A DNA stretch of 64,000 bases from Prostheceraeus crozeri (taxonomy: Eukaryota > Platyhelminthes > Polycladida > Euryleptidae): positions 190,001 through 254,000 of the forward strand of contig CAJQUW010002986.1 in NCBI GenBank assembly GCA_907163375.1, written 5' to 3'. This document shows, one piece after another, positions 48,217-59,833 of this stretch. Numbering within the stretch: position 1 is the stretch's first letter; the number at the start of each line of letters is the position of its first letter. The translations under genes and the position numbers were made by a program. The notes beneath the pieces are model-generated. The model saw nothing but the letters and a program-made list of their open reading frames with translations, was not told where the DNA came from and ran no database searches.

Positions 48217-48900
48217 TTTCTTCGAATAGTAGCCGCACATCTTTTTAGGAGCTCGCAATAGTGGCCACCCTCGAATAGTGGCCCCGGCTGCTGTTCGAAG
48301 CCAGGAATCTAGGCAACCAGATAGCGCCGTTTGTATCTAAGGCACTTGGTGTTTGAGGTTCATGTCACTAGTGCTACATATTAAACAATATCTTCATTTT
48401 AAATATTCCGTCATGTACGCATACAAGGCATAACCAAAAAAAGTTTAAAAACCCCGATAGATAAAAATGCACATTAAATGCACAAATTCATTTTGATTGA
48501 AAATCCCAACTCCAATGAACATCATGTCATTGTTATCAATTCAAGCTAAAAACAATGTTTTTTGTTGTCAACATTAACTGATACATTAGAAAAGTTCTCA
48601 ATTGGCTGCTTTCAGAGTCCATTTTCCCGCACCGCTTTGGTGCTTTCATATAACACGATTTTACACAATGATTTTCTACAGATCTGTTTGACTTGGCTAA
48701 GTTGTGTTAATTAGTCTGCAATAGCCTATACTCTGTATCGTCAATACAATCACATCGGAAAACAACGCATGCACAAACATGAAAAACTGCGAAATCTGTG
48801 GTTTTCATAAAAATTGCCATGAGTCGAATATTAGACTTTTAATAGTAACCCCAGTCAAGAATGAGCTTTTAAAAGTGGCCTGGACCACTATTCGAAGAAA
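48217..48900. mobile_element. MITE with TTTCTTCGAATAGTGGCC ends
   Basis: The ends are TTTCTTCGAATAGTAGCC (left) and the mirror of TTTCTTCGAATAGTGGTCC (right). Subterminal copies of the word AATAGTGGCC recur at the left (48268-48283). No coding capacity; target duplication unclear. The first about 18 bp resemble the end of the element at 23254 (TCTTCTAATATACGCC). Confidence 0.65.
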
Positions 48901-48902
48901 TA

Positions 48903-50086
48903 CAGTGTTTACTGTCTATCATCGCAAAAATGTTTCCCCTGTAATTTTGAAATGAAATTCATTTGTACGATTTTCCTCCCAATGTTTGAAATGGCATTGT
49001 CTTTGACAACCTTATTGTAGCATGTGATTCAAGTGAACACTTATTTCTCGAATCTAAATCAGTGATATGATAAATAGCAAGCTAGGATCTCATGAAAACA
49101 GTATCCTACCTCAAGAACGAGAGTGAGATTGCAATCATTACGTCAGATTACTGCCACTTAGAGCGTTAGGCGCAATTAGTGGATGCAACTTTCCTCTCGA
49201 TTGTCATATCAGGTCTTTATATCGTCTACACGAAGAATACGAGTGCTCCTGAACAATTTTCCGATTGTAACCTTTCAAAGCATAGTACAGATGATCTGAA
49301 TTGAGTTGTCGACCTTCAACTGATTCAATTAATTCAATTTGTGCGTTGATTTAATGATTTAAATTACAAATCTCAGTTTTGAGCTAAGAGGGCGTGAAAG
49401 AGGACGACAATCAGCAACTAAGAAAGAATGGAGACGACTCACAGACAGAGATTGAGAGAACTATGAATTAAGATATCTTTATTCTAAATTCAAATCCAGG
49501 AGTTACAGTTAGGGACTGATTATAGCAAATTGTGATCAGGTACTGTTCTCGAGACTTTGTTTATCTACAGAGAAATTGCAAGTTACCGGCATAATTAAAC
49601 GTTTGCAGCAAATTATGATGAGGTCGTTATGTACATTTAAGTTGCAAAAAATAGTAGTTGCAGGTATGTAAAAAACGTTGCCACCAAGTTTTGATCAGCG
49701 ACAATTCATGTGCTTTTGCTTATATGCAGCGGAATTACAAAGTTAATGCTATTACAGGCATGATAAGAGATCATAACAGGCAGAGATGAGGTGCGATTTG
49801 TGTACACAGTGTATTTGCTCATGCACAGTGAAGTTGTGAGAAGCACTAGTTACAGGAAGAAATTAATGAAAGTTGACAACAAAATGCGATGAGTTGAGAT
49901 TCTTAAGTCTATGTTTGTCTACAGAGAAGTAAAGCTACATGTAGATACAGGTCTAAATAAATAATATCACAGATGTAAAACTCCATTACAAAATGACCGT
50001 GAGAAAGGTAAAGAGAAACAGAAAGAGAGATTGAGAGAGTGAGCGATAGGTACACAAAAGCATGTATAAATGGGCAAACATGTAAG
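48903..50086. other. AT-rich non-coding DNA
   Basis: No feature I can support. Several GAGAGAT/GAAAGAGA purine runs lie near 49995-50045. Confidence 0.4.
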
Positions 50087-50174
50087 AGCGAGCAGGCAAG
50101 TAAGTTTAAAATAAACGCAGATGTTTGCGTTTATCTGCGTTTATTTTGAAATTACTTGCTTGCTCGCTCTTACG
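50087..50174. repeat. Long hairpin abutting a hAT element
   Basis: Arms of about 38 bp (GTAAGAGCGAGCAGGCAAGT...ATAAACGCAG and mirror) surround a loop of about 12 nt containing TTTGCGTTTAT. Only a few positions mismatch. The right edge overlaps the first base of the target duplication of the next element. Confidence 0.8.
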
Positions 50175-50181
50175 TGATTAC

Positions 50182-51210
50182 CAGAGATTGCAATCCCGGG
50201 ATTTAAAATCAAGAATTTCAGGCATGTGACTAGTAACAACAAAATGACATAATATATATATTTTTGTGTGAATTGTGACACATCTGTTCAACATGCAACT
50301 TCAAGGCTATTTCTGACATATCAATGATTAAGTGTGTGTCCAATTTGTGTGTATGTATGCCTTATTCTCTCACCACGTCACATGAAAATGAAGCCCGCTG
50401 TATGTTTCACACACATTTTCTGCCATACAGATGAATGGATTTCTCTTTCTCAGGCGTCACTTTACACCCAACATGCAGTCAACGTGCGAGATAGCGGCTT
50501 TAAGGAAGTCCGCATTACGTCTCTCTAACGTGCGCATGGACGTTAATGAATTCTATAGCTTTATTGAAAAAGAGCATTTGTTTTCTCATTATCACATGCT
50601 ACGAACTTCTATTGACGTGACAATGAAACCGGGAAAGACAGCGATTTGATGATCTCAAAGTCATAAAAGGTAACTTACCTATACTGACCTACAATTATAA
50701 ATTTTACTTAAATATATGAGTAGGCTATTAAGATATCATCAATAGGTACTGCACATGAAATTACAATTGACGATATGTAGAATAACTACACAAATAATCG
50801 CTAAACATCTATTGACATTTAATGCTTAAACATCGCCGAGTAGCAAACTTAGTATAACGAAATATCAATCGCCGGTTCTCTAGAAGACGGATCGTTCGTA
50901 ATCATACTTATTAAAGATGAAGGGGGTCGCCAGCGATGTATATATATCTTGGTGGTCGCCACTGGTATAGACTTATATATAAGTTTTAAAGCTTTAAATC
51001 AGCATAAATCGTAGCTTTAACAAAACGTAATATGAAACAAGTGACAGTTCAATTCATGTATAGCTATAGAATTTATAAAATATGATATAATATAAGGCCT
51101 ATAATATATCATACGTCCAAAAATAGACCCAGAAGCATTTATAGTATACACTATCAGAACTCCGAGATCCCGTCAGTCCCGGAGAAAATGGACCGGGATT
51201 GCAATCCCTA
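50182..51210. mobile_element. hAT-type non-autonomous element
   Basis: A 1029-bp element has CAGAGATTGCAATCCCGG at the left and the mirror of TAGGGATTGCAATCCCGG at the right. The 8-bp flanks are GTGATTAC (50174-50181) and ATGATTAC (51211-51218), matching at 7 of 8. No transposase was identified. Confidence 0.82.
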
Positions 51211-51218
51211 ATGATTAC

Positions 51219-53706
51219 CCGTTTATGCATGATTTGTTCACCTGTCCTCGATGTGATTCTCATTCGTTTTCGAGCATGGTTGGATGTTACCATTGTTCAT
51301 AGTAATCAGATTTGCATAGCTTTATTCATTACCGTGCTATTTTTTTCTGATCATCATCCGCATTGTTAATTGACTTTTTGGTTATTGATTATTTAACGTC
51401 ATGAATGTCAGCGTCAATCTAACTATGTTTGCTTCTGTGTATAAATCAGTCGCTTGAGAATGGCCGCCTGCGCCGTCGGCCGAAAGATCTCGCGCAAATA
51501 AAGCGAATTGTGTTTTAAATTGATCGATCAAAAGTTGTGGAGAGTTTCTAGCCTGAAAACAAAATATTAAATGTTGTTTTAGATTGTGAGAGTTTTTGTA
51601 TTTCTTCTACAATGTTGTTTTGGGTTAACAAACCTGTTGCATCAGTCAATCTCATTCATGCGTACACGGCTCAATATTGTGACAGAAAATTTATTTTTCG
51701 TTGTTAAGTCGTGTTCAGATGGCAACTATAATCTACACGCATGGTCGACAATGAGCAATTGCAAAAATACTTTTTCAATTGTGGTCAGTTGAAGGATATT
51801 TAAATCACAAGCTTTTATCTCTATATATCAGATTGAATTATCTGAAGGCCTTTCCGCTCACCTACATATTGAACAATCTTCCAACGACAATTGAAGCGTT
51901 TTATCAACTCATTTACTTATGATTGTAAATTTTGGTAGTAGGCCTATGAGAAAGTGAAGTGAAGTATGGACTGTCGGGATGGCTTTAGCTGTATGTACTT
52001 GAAATACAGATTTCGCTCATTTTGAATAAGTTATAATGCATGTTCAATCGCGAAAGTCAGTTAGAAATTCAAATGAATTTCAATTTCAATTTTCAAAATG
52101 GAAATATAGACCTGAATGAGAAAGTCGACATTAATTTTGTTTTAATTATCTAGCGAAATGCACACAGTAAGGTAATGAAGTCTGTCATAGAAATTTTTAC
52201 GCTTTCCAGTGTAATGAACATTTAAGTGTATAACAAATGGTCAATAGCATTATGATCACGACAAAAACATCTGCATGCAATGTGCAATGATATAGTGCAA
52301 TCATCAAATTCTCACTACTGTTAATTTCACTGATAGAGAACAACTGCAAACTTGGGGATTTGAACCTCCGACCCCTGCCATTCTAGGCCAACACTGTACC
52401 TACAAATCAAACGACGGTTCGACAATAGTCATCAAGTGAAAGTGACGCACGAGAAGTGATTCATCATGTGAAAGTGACTAAGACAGTAAGCAAAAACAGA
52501 AAACTGTCCGCCTGTATGCTATATATTGTTTTTATATGAGCACAACTTTAAATTTGAATGCGGGTAAAATTTCCTGGGAGATTACTTGTTTTTAATATGT
52601 TAGTCACTTTCCATATGATAATAATTCTCAAATGAAGAATCTGCATAACCAACAACAGAAACGGTGGATCATGAAATTCCCTGTCTTTGAACAGGTGGTT
52701 GCTTCTTAGAAGTGCATGTCCCCAGTGCGACTCATCTCCTGCACGTGACGAGTATCATAATCAGACAGGTTATCAGACTCAGGTGTTTGTATCCCGATTG
52801 TAGGTTGTAGTACACAGCAGGGTGTGTCAAAACGTCAGTTTTTCCATCCATGCCCTGCATGCAATAATTACCAAACAATTACATGTACAACGAGAGCAAA
52901 ATTGGTTTCTAATTTTGCTCTTTACACATCCGAGAATGTGAGTTGGACAGACGACAAAACGAGCGAGCGATTACTGATGAATTAAAAATTCAGTTATTTG
53001 TACAAAATCTGATTCTCATGCGATGATGAAAATCATCCCAGCACTCAGTTATAATAGAACATAATTCTCAGTAATTTGAATAATTAACTGAAGGTACAAA
53101 TGAGCACGGACGGCGTTCTGCAATGCGCAGTCTTAGAAATACTATGCTGTTTTAGCAGCTGGATCAACCAGTTCTTACAAAAACTCAATGTAACTTTCTT
53201 GTGGCAACGAATTGAAATTGATCAGTCTTGGTTCAATAACTGGTAAAAATGGAAATGTAAAGGTTTTGGTAACAACACTACCAGCACGTATTCCTACTGC
53301 TACTGCACTTAAACTGATTCCCACTCTTACTGTGCTACTAACACATATTTCACAGAACGCTGCATACAGCACAGACGCCTCATATACTGTACATATGCTA
53401 TGTGGTGGAAATAGAAAAGGACAATGGTCAAGGACATTGGTTTCGGAAGCCAAAAGAAGATGGATGTTATAGAGCAGCAAAAAAAACAAAATGGAAAATA
53501 TTATAATGGAAGCAAAAATAAAAACACAATTTTCTTGATACGCAATTCACTGAAGCTAGCAACAACTCACTCTCCTACATTGAATATAATTGAACTAATG
53601 TTATACACCATAAATAATTGACTGCTCATGGAAAAGAAAGACCTATATACTTCGTCGAGCACATTCGTATTACATATAATATGTAACTGTCAGACATTGC
53701 GGTTAC
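51219..53706. other. AT-rich non-coding DNA
   Basis: No gene supported. A B-box-like patch at 52355-52368 (minus strand) lacks a full tRNA fold. Confidence 0.4.
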
Positions 53707-53713
53707 ATATATG

Positions 53714-54197
53714 CAAGGTTGGGCAAAAACTTGTATTGGGGGTACCCAATACAAGTTTTGGGCCAAAACTTGGAGTTCATTTTATCATTCAGAAATATAA
53801 GCAAACTTGATAAGCATTATAGCAGCGCACTAAGTGCATGGTTAAGCATATTTAGAATACGAAATCGAAATGAATTTATTTTTGGATAAATGTCGGTTAT
53901 CGCAGAAAGTTAAGGGTAAGAACTTGATATGTATTAACTTTCAATGCGCGGTATTGTCAAACCCAGAATGAAATAGCTAATAATCACAAGTATTTCATTT
54001 TTGAAATATTCTGTGGATCCGGTGGAAATTTGATAAAATATCAGAATTTTGTGCTCTTATACCGTAGCTCTCCTAAGATTCAAATCAAAATATTAATTTT
54101 TGTAACTTGATCTGTATATATTCAGTCAGCATTAGCAGAAAACCCAAGTTTTGTATCAGTTACCCAAGGTCGACCCAAAACCCAAGGTTCAACCTTG
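53714..54197. mobile_element. Small palindromic element with 7-bp target duplication
   Basis: The ends CAAGGTTG and CAACCTTG are flanked by ATATATG at 53707-53713 and 54198-54204. Near the left end is a perfect short palindrome, AACTTGTATTGGG-GGTA-CCCAATACAAGTT (53728-53757). Both subterminal regions are rich in CCCAAGTTTTG-type words. No coding capacity. The TA-rich duplication could be coincidental, so the boundary is moderately supported. Confidence 0.55.
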
Positions 54198-54204
54198 ATA
54201 TATG

Positions 54205-54740
54205 TAATACAATTGCGTTCATGTCCGACGAGGTATATCAGTTATTCTTCATAATGACAACCAGATACAGGTAACCAATCTCTGCTTTACATATGGAAAA
54301 TAATGCTTCTTGATTCGAATTTGACATCGTAGGTTTCTCACTGCGACTTTCACTATTAGGAATCTAAAATTTCTTCGTTTGTTAGTTCTCCATTTTTTGA
54401 AATCCTTGAGGGAGGAGGAAGAGTCCGTAGACCAGAGCTGTCCCTCAGCAGAGGAAAAGAAGCAGAAAATGGAAGAAAGAAGAGGTAGGGATGATAACGC
54501 AGTATAAGTTCTTAATAACTAAGATATTGTTTGACAGCTAAGTATAAGGATACATAACTCATAACCGCATAACTAAGTACAGAGATGCTGAAAATTGAAA
54601 TAAGGTGGTGAATAGACAAGTTGGGGGATGTAAAATATAAAGTAACTAAGTAGGAAACAATAACTGTATAACTCATGAGGATAAAAGTGGAAATAGCGAA
54701 GAAAGCAATGTCAAAAACCAAGATAGCATATTAGAAATGC
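54205..54740. other. AT-rich non-coding DNA
   Basis: No recognisable gene. A purine-rich GGAGGAGGAAGAGTC stretch lies near 54410-54425. Confidence 0.4.
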
Positions 54741-54749
54741 ACAAGACAA

Positions 54750-55360
54750 AAGACGCTTCAAATTATCAACTCTCCACAGAGATTAGTAAAAGTTTATTGA
54801 CAGCTCTCTCGAATGTTTCAACACTGACAGATGTTGGGAATACTTCCAAAGGAAGCCTATTCCACAACCTTGCTGTCCTGAAGAAGAATCTCTTAAAATG
54901 CTCTGTGCGACAACGAGGAATAGTGACAAGGCATGGATCTGCGTAGTTACTGCCTCTTATGCATCTGGTAATATAACGAGGACGTGGAGTAACAGAAGCA
55001 AGTATACGTCAGAACAAAGACCGTGATAATAGCGATAGAAGACAGGAGACTGCTCCACGGTGTCCGAATGATACCAAATCTAAAGTACCTAGCATCATTT
55101 ATCAGTCGAGCTGCTTTGCGCTGAATACGTCCAAGTATATCCAGACTGCTCTGAGGACCTAATGACCAAACGTGTGGGCAAAACTCCATCACAGGTCGAA
55201 CCTGAGCTTTAAAAAGAACAAACAACTGCTGAGGGTTGAAGCAGGCACGGACTCGAAGCAATCGTCCAAGACGAGAAGCTCGCCGGGTAACTTGTCGGAT
55301 GTGGGCTGCTGACCAGCCTCATGAGTCAGATAGTGACACACCAAGCAAAGAAACACTGTT
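54750..55360 (-). mobile_element. LINE 3' fragment, reverse-transcriptase tail
   Basis: The minus strand reads from about 55360 downward. An N-proximal piece includes HIRQVTRRASRLGRLLRVRA. The 54947-55261 frame has FNPQQLFVLFKAQVRPVMEF and LGRIQRKAARLIND. After a frame change comes TEHFKRFFFRTARLWNRLPL with a stop near 54765. This is the standard tail order of jockey/CR1-group ORF2 proteins. At least two frame changes, no 5' half and no obvious poly-A or microsatellite tail. Confidence 0.82.
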
Positions 55361-55394
55361 CTCCACCTGCCATTTGTCTTCACCAAGTAATGCA

Positions 55395-55736
55395 TTTGTG
55401 GAATGCTATGCTTCTACCGCAATTTCAGCTGCTGATTAGCTTCAACTCTTGATGTAATTTTTAAAGCATGTAAAGATGCAAAAGATGTAATCTTTGATGT
55501 AATCTTCGTGTCAATCTTTCCTTATTTCAAATTGCAAAAGCATTGCTACTATTAATAATGTACAAAGTGGATTATTGTTGCATAACAGAATCCACACGCT
55601 AGAGATGAATGCAAATTTCATTTCATTGTTAGTGTGTACAATAGATAGCAGACTTTGACACTCACCTCGCATTTATTGAACTGAATCAAAGTACGCACAG
55701 ATACATGACGTAGATAGCACAAGCGCATGGAGAAAG
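55395..55736. promoter_or_regulatory. Upstream region of the P450 gene
   Basis: No clear TATA box or initiator. The only visible feature bearing on expression is an upstream ATG at 55727 in another frame, ten bases before the coding start. It could lower translation if included in the mRNA. Confidence 0.3.
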
Positions 55737-57254
55737 ATGGACTTGATTTCAATATTGCTCTTATCTTTCGCAGCGGCTTTATTTTTCATCGTTTTCATTC
55801 GAAACCCGACTCACCATGGTGAAACAAACTTACCTCCTCGAGTACGAGGACTACCTCTTCTTGGATATGTGCCTTTTCTTCGTCCAAATCGCTGCGTTGT
55901 ATTAAAGAAATTGCATGACAAGCATGGACCAGTATTCCTACTTCCATTTTTCAATAGCGAAATGCTTATTATTGGGTCAATAGATAGTCTTCGTGAGGCG
56001 CTGATTGACAAAGGAGATGCGTTTGCAAATCGACCTGCATTTCGATACCTTCGCAAGATCACAATGGGGAAAGGAATAATCTTTACTGATGGAGATTTTT
56101 GGCAACAACATAGACGATTTGTTCTACGTGCGCTACGTGATCTTGGCTTTGCTAAGACATTGTCAATTGACTCCATTCATGAAGAGGTGCAAACACTGAG
56201 AGACTATGTGGATTTACAAAATACGAAGTCCGTTGATACCAAATTTATATTTTCAAAGATGACCAACAACGTAATTTGCTCAATTGTTTTCGGACAGCGT
56301 TTTGAAGGAGTAGGACAGGATCAAATATTCGACAAGCTTTTCGAAACTGTCACAAGAGTCATTGAAATAGACAGCAAACCTATCGAAAATGCTCCTTTCT
56401 TTTTTCCATTTATCACTGAATTTCCATTTCTCATGAAAATATATAAACTTTTCGCGCAGAGAGAAATTTGTGTCTCATACATCCACAAATACATTTATGA
56501 AAAGCTTCATAAGACTTCAGTTTCAATTGAAAATATTTCAGAGCCAAGAAACCTCATCGAGGCAATGTTGTTGCATCGTCGATCCTTGGAGAGTGAAGGA
56601 CAAGTGAATCACAATTTTGACGATAAGGCAATTGTTGCAGATGTGTTTGACCTCTTCGTCGCTGGCACAGACACAACGGCAGCAACTTTGACATGGTCAA
56701 TGGCTCTTATGTCAGTCTACCCCGACATTCAAAACAAAGCCAGACATGAAATCAAGAAAGAAATTGGACTTGAGAAAATGCCATCCATGAAAGATCGATC
56801 CAAACTAAATTTTACATTAGCAGTATTGGATGAAATTGCCCGATACGCATCCATTGTTCCAACATCATTGCTCCATCTAACATCAGAAGACACAAAATTG
56901 AAGGGATTTGATGTACCTAAAGATACACTTGTCATACCAAACCTCTACGCTATACACAGAGATTCAAGACTATGGAAGAACCCTCTTCATTTTGATCCGA
57001 ACAACTTTTTAGATAGCGACGGAATTTATCGACCATCAGATAATTTGGTTTCATTCTCTTTAGGTAGACGATCGTGCCTTGGTGAATCGTTGGCAAGAAT
57101 GGAGTTATTCATCTTCTTCGTGTCTACACTGCAACACTATGAAGTATCACTTCCAAGCAACGATGGAGTGAATGTCGAAAAGATTCTAGAAGGTGATGAT
57201 GGACTCGTTCGGCATGTTAACAACCATTATGTTGTCTTTCGATCAATCAAATAA
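55737..57254 (+). CDS. Cytochrome P450 monooxygenase, CYP2-clan type, intronless
   Basis: Intact 505-codon frame encoding a haem-thiolate monooxygenase expected in the endoplasmic reticulum membrane, using O2 and electrons from P450 reductase. Residues 3-21 form an N-terminal membrane anchor, followed by a Pro-rich hinge (LPPRVRGLPLLG, 32-43). The C-helix WxxxR is W122-R126. The I-helix oxygen motif is AGTDTTA (309-315). The K-helix ExxR is E366-R369. FDPNNF (419-424) stands at the PERF position with Asn for Arg. The haem loop FSLGRRSCLGESLAR (440-454) has ligand C447. Length is normal for a microsomal P450. There is no intron, although most animal CYP2-clan genes have several. An out-of-frame ATG at 55727 overlaps the start. 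Substrate unknown; the CYP2-clan placement is by overall motif style. Confidence 0.96.
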   Translation: MDLISILLLSFAAALFFIVFIRNPTHHGETNLPPRVRGLPLLGYVPFLRPNRCVVLKKLHDKHGPVFLLPFFNSEMLIIGSIDSLREALIDKGDAFANRPAFRYLRKITMGKGIIFTDGDFWQQHRRFVLRALRDLGFAKTLSIDSIHEEVQTLRDYVDLQNTKSVDTKFIFSKMTNNVICSIVFGQRFEGVGQDQIFDKLFETVTRVIEIDSKPIENAPFFFPFITEFPFLMKIYKLFAQREICVSYIHKYIYEKLHKTSVSIENISEPRNLIEAMLLHRRSLESEGQVNHNFDDKAIVADVFDLFVAGTDTTAATLTWSMALMSVYPDIQNKARHEIKKEIGLEKMPSMKDRSKLNFTLAVLDEIARYASIVPTSLLHLTSEDTKLKGFDVPKDTLVIPNLYAIHRDSRLWKNPLHFDPNNFLDSDGIYRPSDNLVSFSLGRRSCLGESLARMELFIFFVSTLQHYEVSLPSNDGVNVEKILEGDDGLVRHVNNHYVVFRSIK

Positions 57255-57720
57255 TATTATGTATGACGTTCAGGCTTTGGCGAGCAAGATTCGCCTTTTT
57301 CATGAACAAACATTTTCTGAAGTTCACTAATTAGAGGTTTACAGGTAGCTTGAATTATTTTATATCATTCTAGATTCTAGACCACAACAAATTTGATCAT
57401 TTTCATTAGGTGTGAGACACTAAACCCATCGAGACATTCAAATTATCAGTAGACTATCCCCTATTAGTCAATGCGATGCTCTGTTTGTAAATCTTTGGAA
57501 AAGCAGCAGTATAAATAAGACACAAAGAGGCATAATCAAAGCATAAAAGCGTCATGAGAATCTTTTATCAAGAATCTATTGAAAATCCACTATGAAGGAA
57601 CTATTGCAGGCTGTACTACATGTACATGTTGTCGAATTTCTATTCCAAGATTACAAAGAAATGCTATTGCAATGATTTCAAAAGATCACCGTTAGCATGC
57701 ATGCATGGACTGCGGCGTTC
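57255..57720. other. 3' flank of the P450 gene
   Basis: No canonical AATAAA was seen close to the stop codon; a weak ATAAAT lies near 57512. No poly-A tract marks a recent retrocopy. Confidence 0.35.
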
Positions 57721-57906
57721 TTAGCTAATAAGGCTGATCGCATTTTGGAAGTAAACATTTCCGGCGGTGCTGAAAACTCGTTCGCATAGAGCATCGGATG
57801 GCTGAACCGAAAGAACTATGCGATCCACATTTCGTCTGAAGTTCTCCGCTTGGCTCATCAATGAAGAGGATGTGTTCGACTTGAGACCTTTTCGTTCGCC
57901 ATTCAA
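57721..57906 (-). pseudogene. hAT transposase C-terminal (dimerisation) remnant
   Basis: The minus-strand peptide RIVLSVQPSDALCERVFSTA, followed by GNV, matches the hAT dimerisation signature (PxSxxxERVFSTAGNV). The frame ends shortly after. The flanking minus-strand sequence up to about 58003 in another frame may belong to the same remnant. No terminal repeat was found, so this is an old fragment separate from the element at 58799. Confidence 0.75.
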
Positions 57907-58003
57907 GCACTCTAAGGCATGACCTCCATATTCCGTAGAGAACGCCTATGCGATAGCTAAGCCCACACCTCAGTCCAGGGGGGAGTGATCTTATCCTAGC
58001 CAC

Positions 58004-58790
58004 ACATAATCTCAGATGCGAGCATATGATTACAGGTGTACCAGTATAAATGTCAATTTTCTATCCAGTGCGATTTTCTTCAACCCTGAAAGAGCGAATT
58101 ACCATAAAATAGGAAAACATCCATATTTTTCCTCATCAAGCAAATTCCATTGAGAAGTCACGTTGAAGAAAACTTGCATCATTGATCTCGCCTCACAATT
58201 AATCGAGCGGAATCGAATGACTGCGCCCGCTACTGCGTTATGAAAATCTTCAAAATGATCTTCATAATGCTTTAATTTAGATAATAACGTCTGCTAAATT
58301 TGGACGGTCACATATTCCGCGCAATATAGCATATAATGAAATTGGACCAGCGCAATATACCATTAGGTGAAGCAGAATGTCAGTCGCTCTATTAAAGAGC
58401 CAAGATTATGCGAGTTTTTTCCACTAAAACTTAATTTAAATGGATGAAGAAATGACCACGAATTTCAAAAACTTTGCTCCTTTCATGAGCTAGTAATTTT
58501 AATAATATTACTGTAAGTCATTATACACTGAATGCTGTGTAGGTTTCCAAAAAACACAATCGGTATGCAACCAAGAATATCTATTTAGCTTTCTTCATTG
58601 CAAAATTCCACAAAAGCCATGACTTTCAAACATTAATTAAGTCTATGACCGCCTATTAAGATTCAAAATCAAATTATTTTAACAATTAATAGAATAGTAG
58701 GAAGCAATTTCAATGTCTCTTAGTGTCTTGGCCTAGTGCATCAAAGGCTCAATTTTAATAGAAATTGTAAAATTTATAGTGATACTAATA
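58004..58790. other. AT-rich non-coding DNA
   Basis: No recognisable feature up to the target duplication of the next hAT element. Confidence 0.4.
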
Positions 58791-58798
58791 GTCTAGAG

Positions 58799-59825
58799 CA
58801 GAGGTGCGCAACCTTTTACATTTTTCGGCCGCCATTTCGAAGGCCGAAAGAATCACGGCCGCACGTAATATGTGTGCAAACAGCTAGGTCAATAGCCAAT
58901 CCTTTATATATTTCACCACTCAAATTAGCTTTCCCTGATGAATGACGCAGTGAAAATCGCATAAAGGCCTACTTCGTAAAGAATGAGCTAGCAAGTTAAT
59001 CCATATACGACTGACAGCTATTTTTGACCCGAAACAATTTTTAGCTTAAGGTGTTATTAGCACTTGAAAAATTGAAAGCATGTTTTTGTAAGGGCAACCG
59101 AAGGTGAAAGAACACTACGCTACTGTTATAATTCATAAAGGAATCACGATCCATACAAAATTCATTCATTCATCACAGAGCCGGTATATTCTGTGCATTC
59201 ACTCGTATATAGACCTACGCATTTCTAGAACCGCGTTTATAAGCCTTCCTACCTTGCGTTATTATTGACGTTATAAAGCACCGGCATCTTATTATCACTA
59301 ATCATACAGTTCTTTCGCAACCCAAAACATGAGCTTTAAATTTAATGATAAATGTGAAATAAAAACACAACTGAAAAATAACGTATCTTATTTTTGAAAA
59401 TACACAAAATCTAAATAGTTAAATCCAATAAATATCTTTCGATTCAATCCGCTGCAGAAACTGATCTAGCAGGCATCCTTATTCAGGTCATGGACTTGAA
59501 GCTAACGCGCGCGAATAATTCGAGCAAACTGCAATTGTTGTCCCTTTTGTTTCTTTTTGATGATGACTCTAGCCATGAATGCACATGAATGTAACTTCCC
59601 TAGAATATTCTATTCATGAGTTGTCGAACTGCTTGAACGCCTTCATCGCGCCTGCGGGCGCGCATTTTCCAAGCAGCATGGGCATAAAGGTGTTCCACAG
59701 TTACAAGGTGACTAGTATGCTACTATAGTGACGATTGTTTTTCGATTGCCTTGAACTCCAGAAGTATCTGCAATATTCTTTTTCATTTACTTCTCATTGT
59801 CACGGCCGCAGGTTGCGCACCCCTG
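58799..59825. mobile_element. hAT-type non-autonomous element
   Basis: A 1027-bp element starts CAGAGGTGCGCAACC and ends with GGTTGCGCACCCCTG. It is flanked by a perfect 8-bp duplication GTCTAGAG (58791-58798, 59826-59833). CACGGCCGCA-type words occur just inside both ends in inverted orientation. No transposase frame was seen, so the interior is either filler or a deleted relic. Confidence 0.93.
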
Positions 59826-59833
59826 GTCTAGAG

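Noticed and set aside
52321-52400. Minus-strand tRNA-like sequence with GGTTCAAATCC
   Set aside because: The A-box-like and B-box-like words are too close together and the T-stem has mismatches, so neither a tRNA nor a clear SINE.
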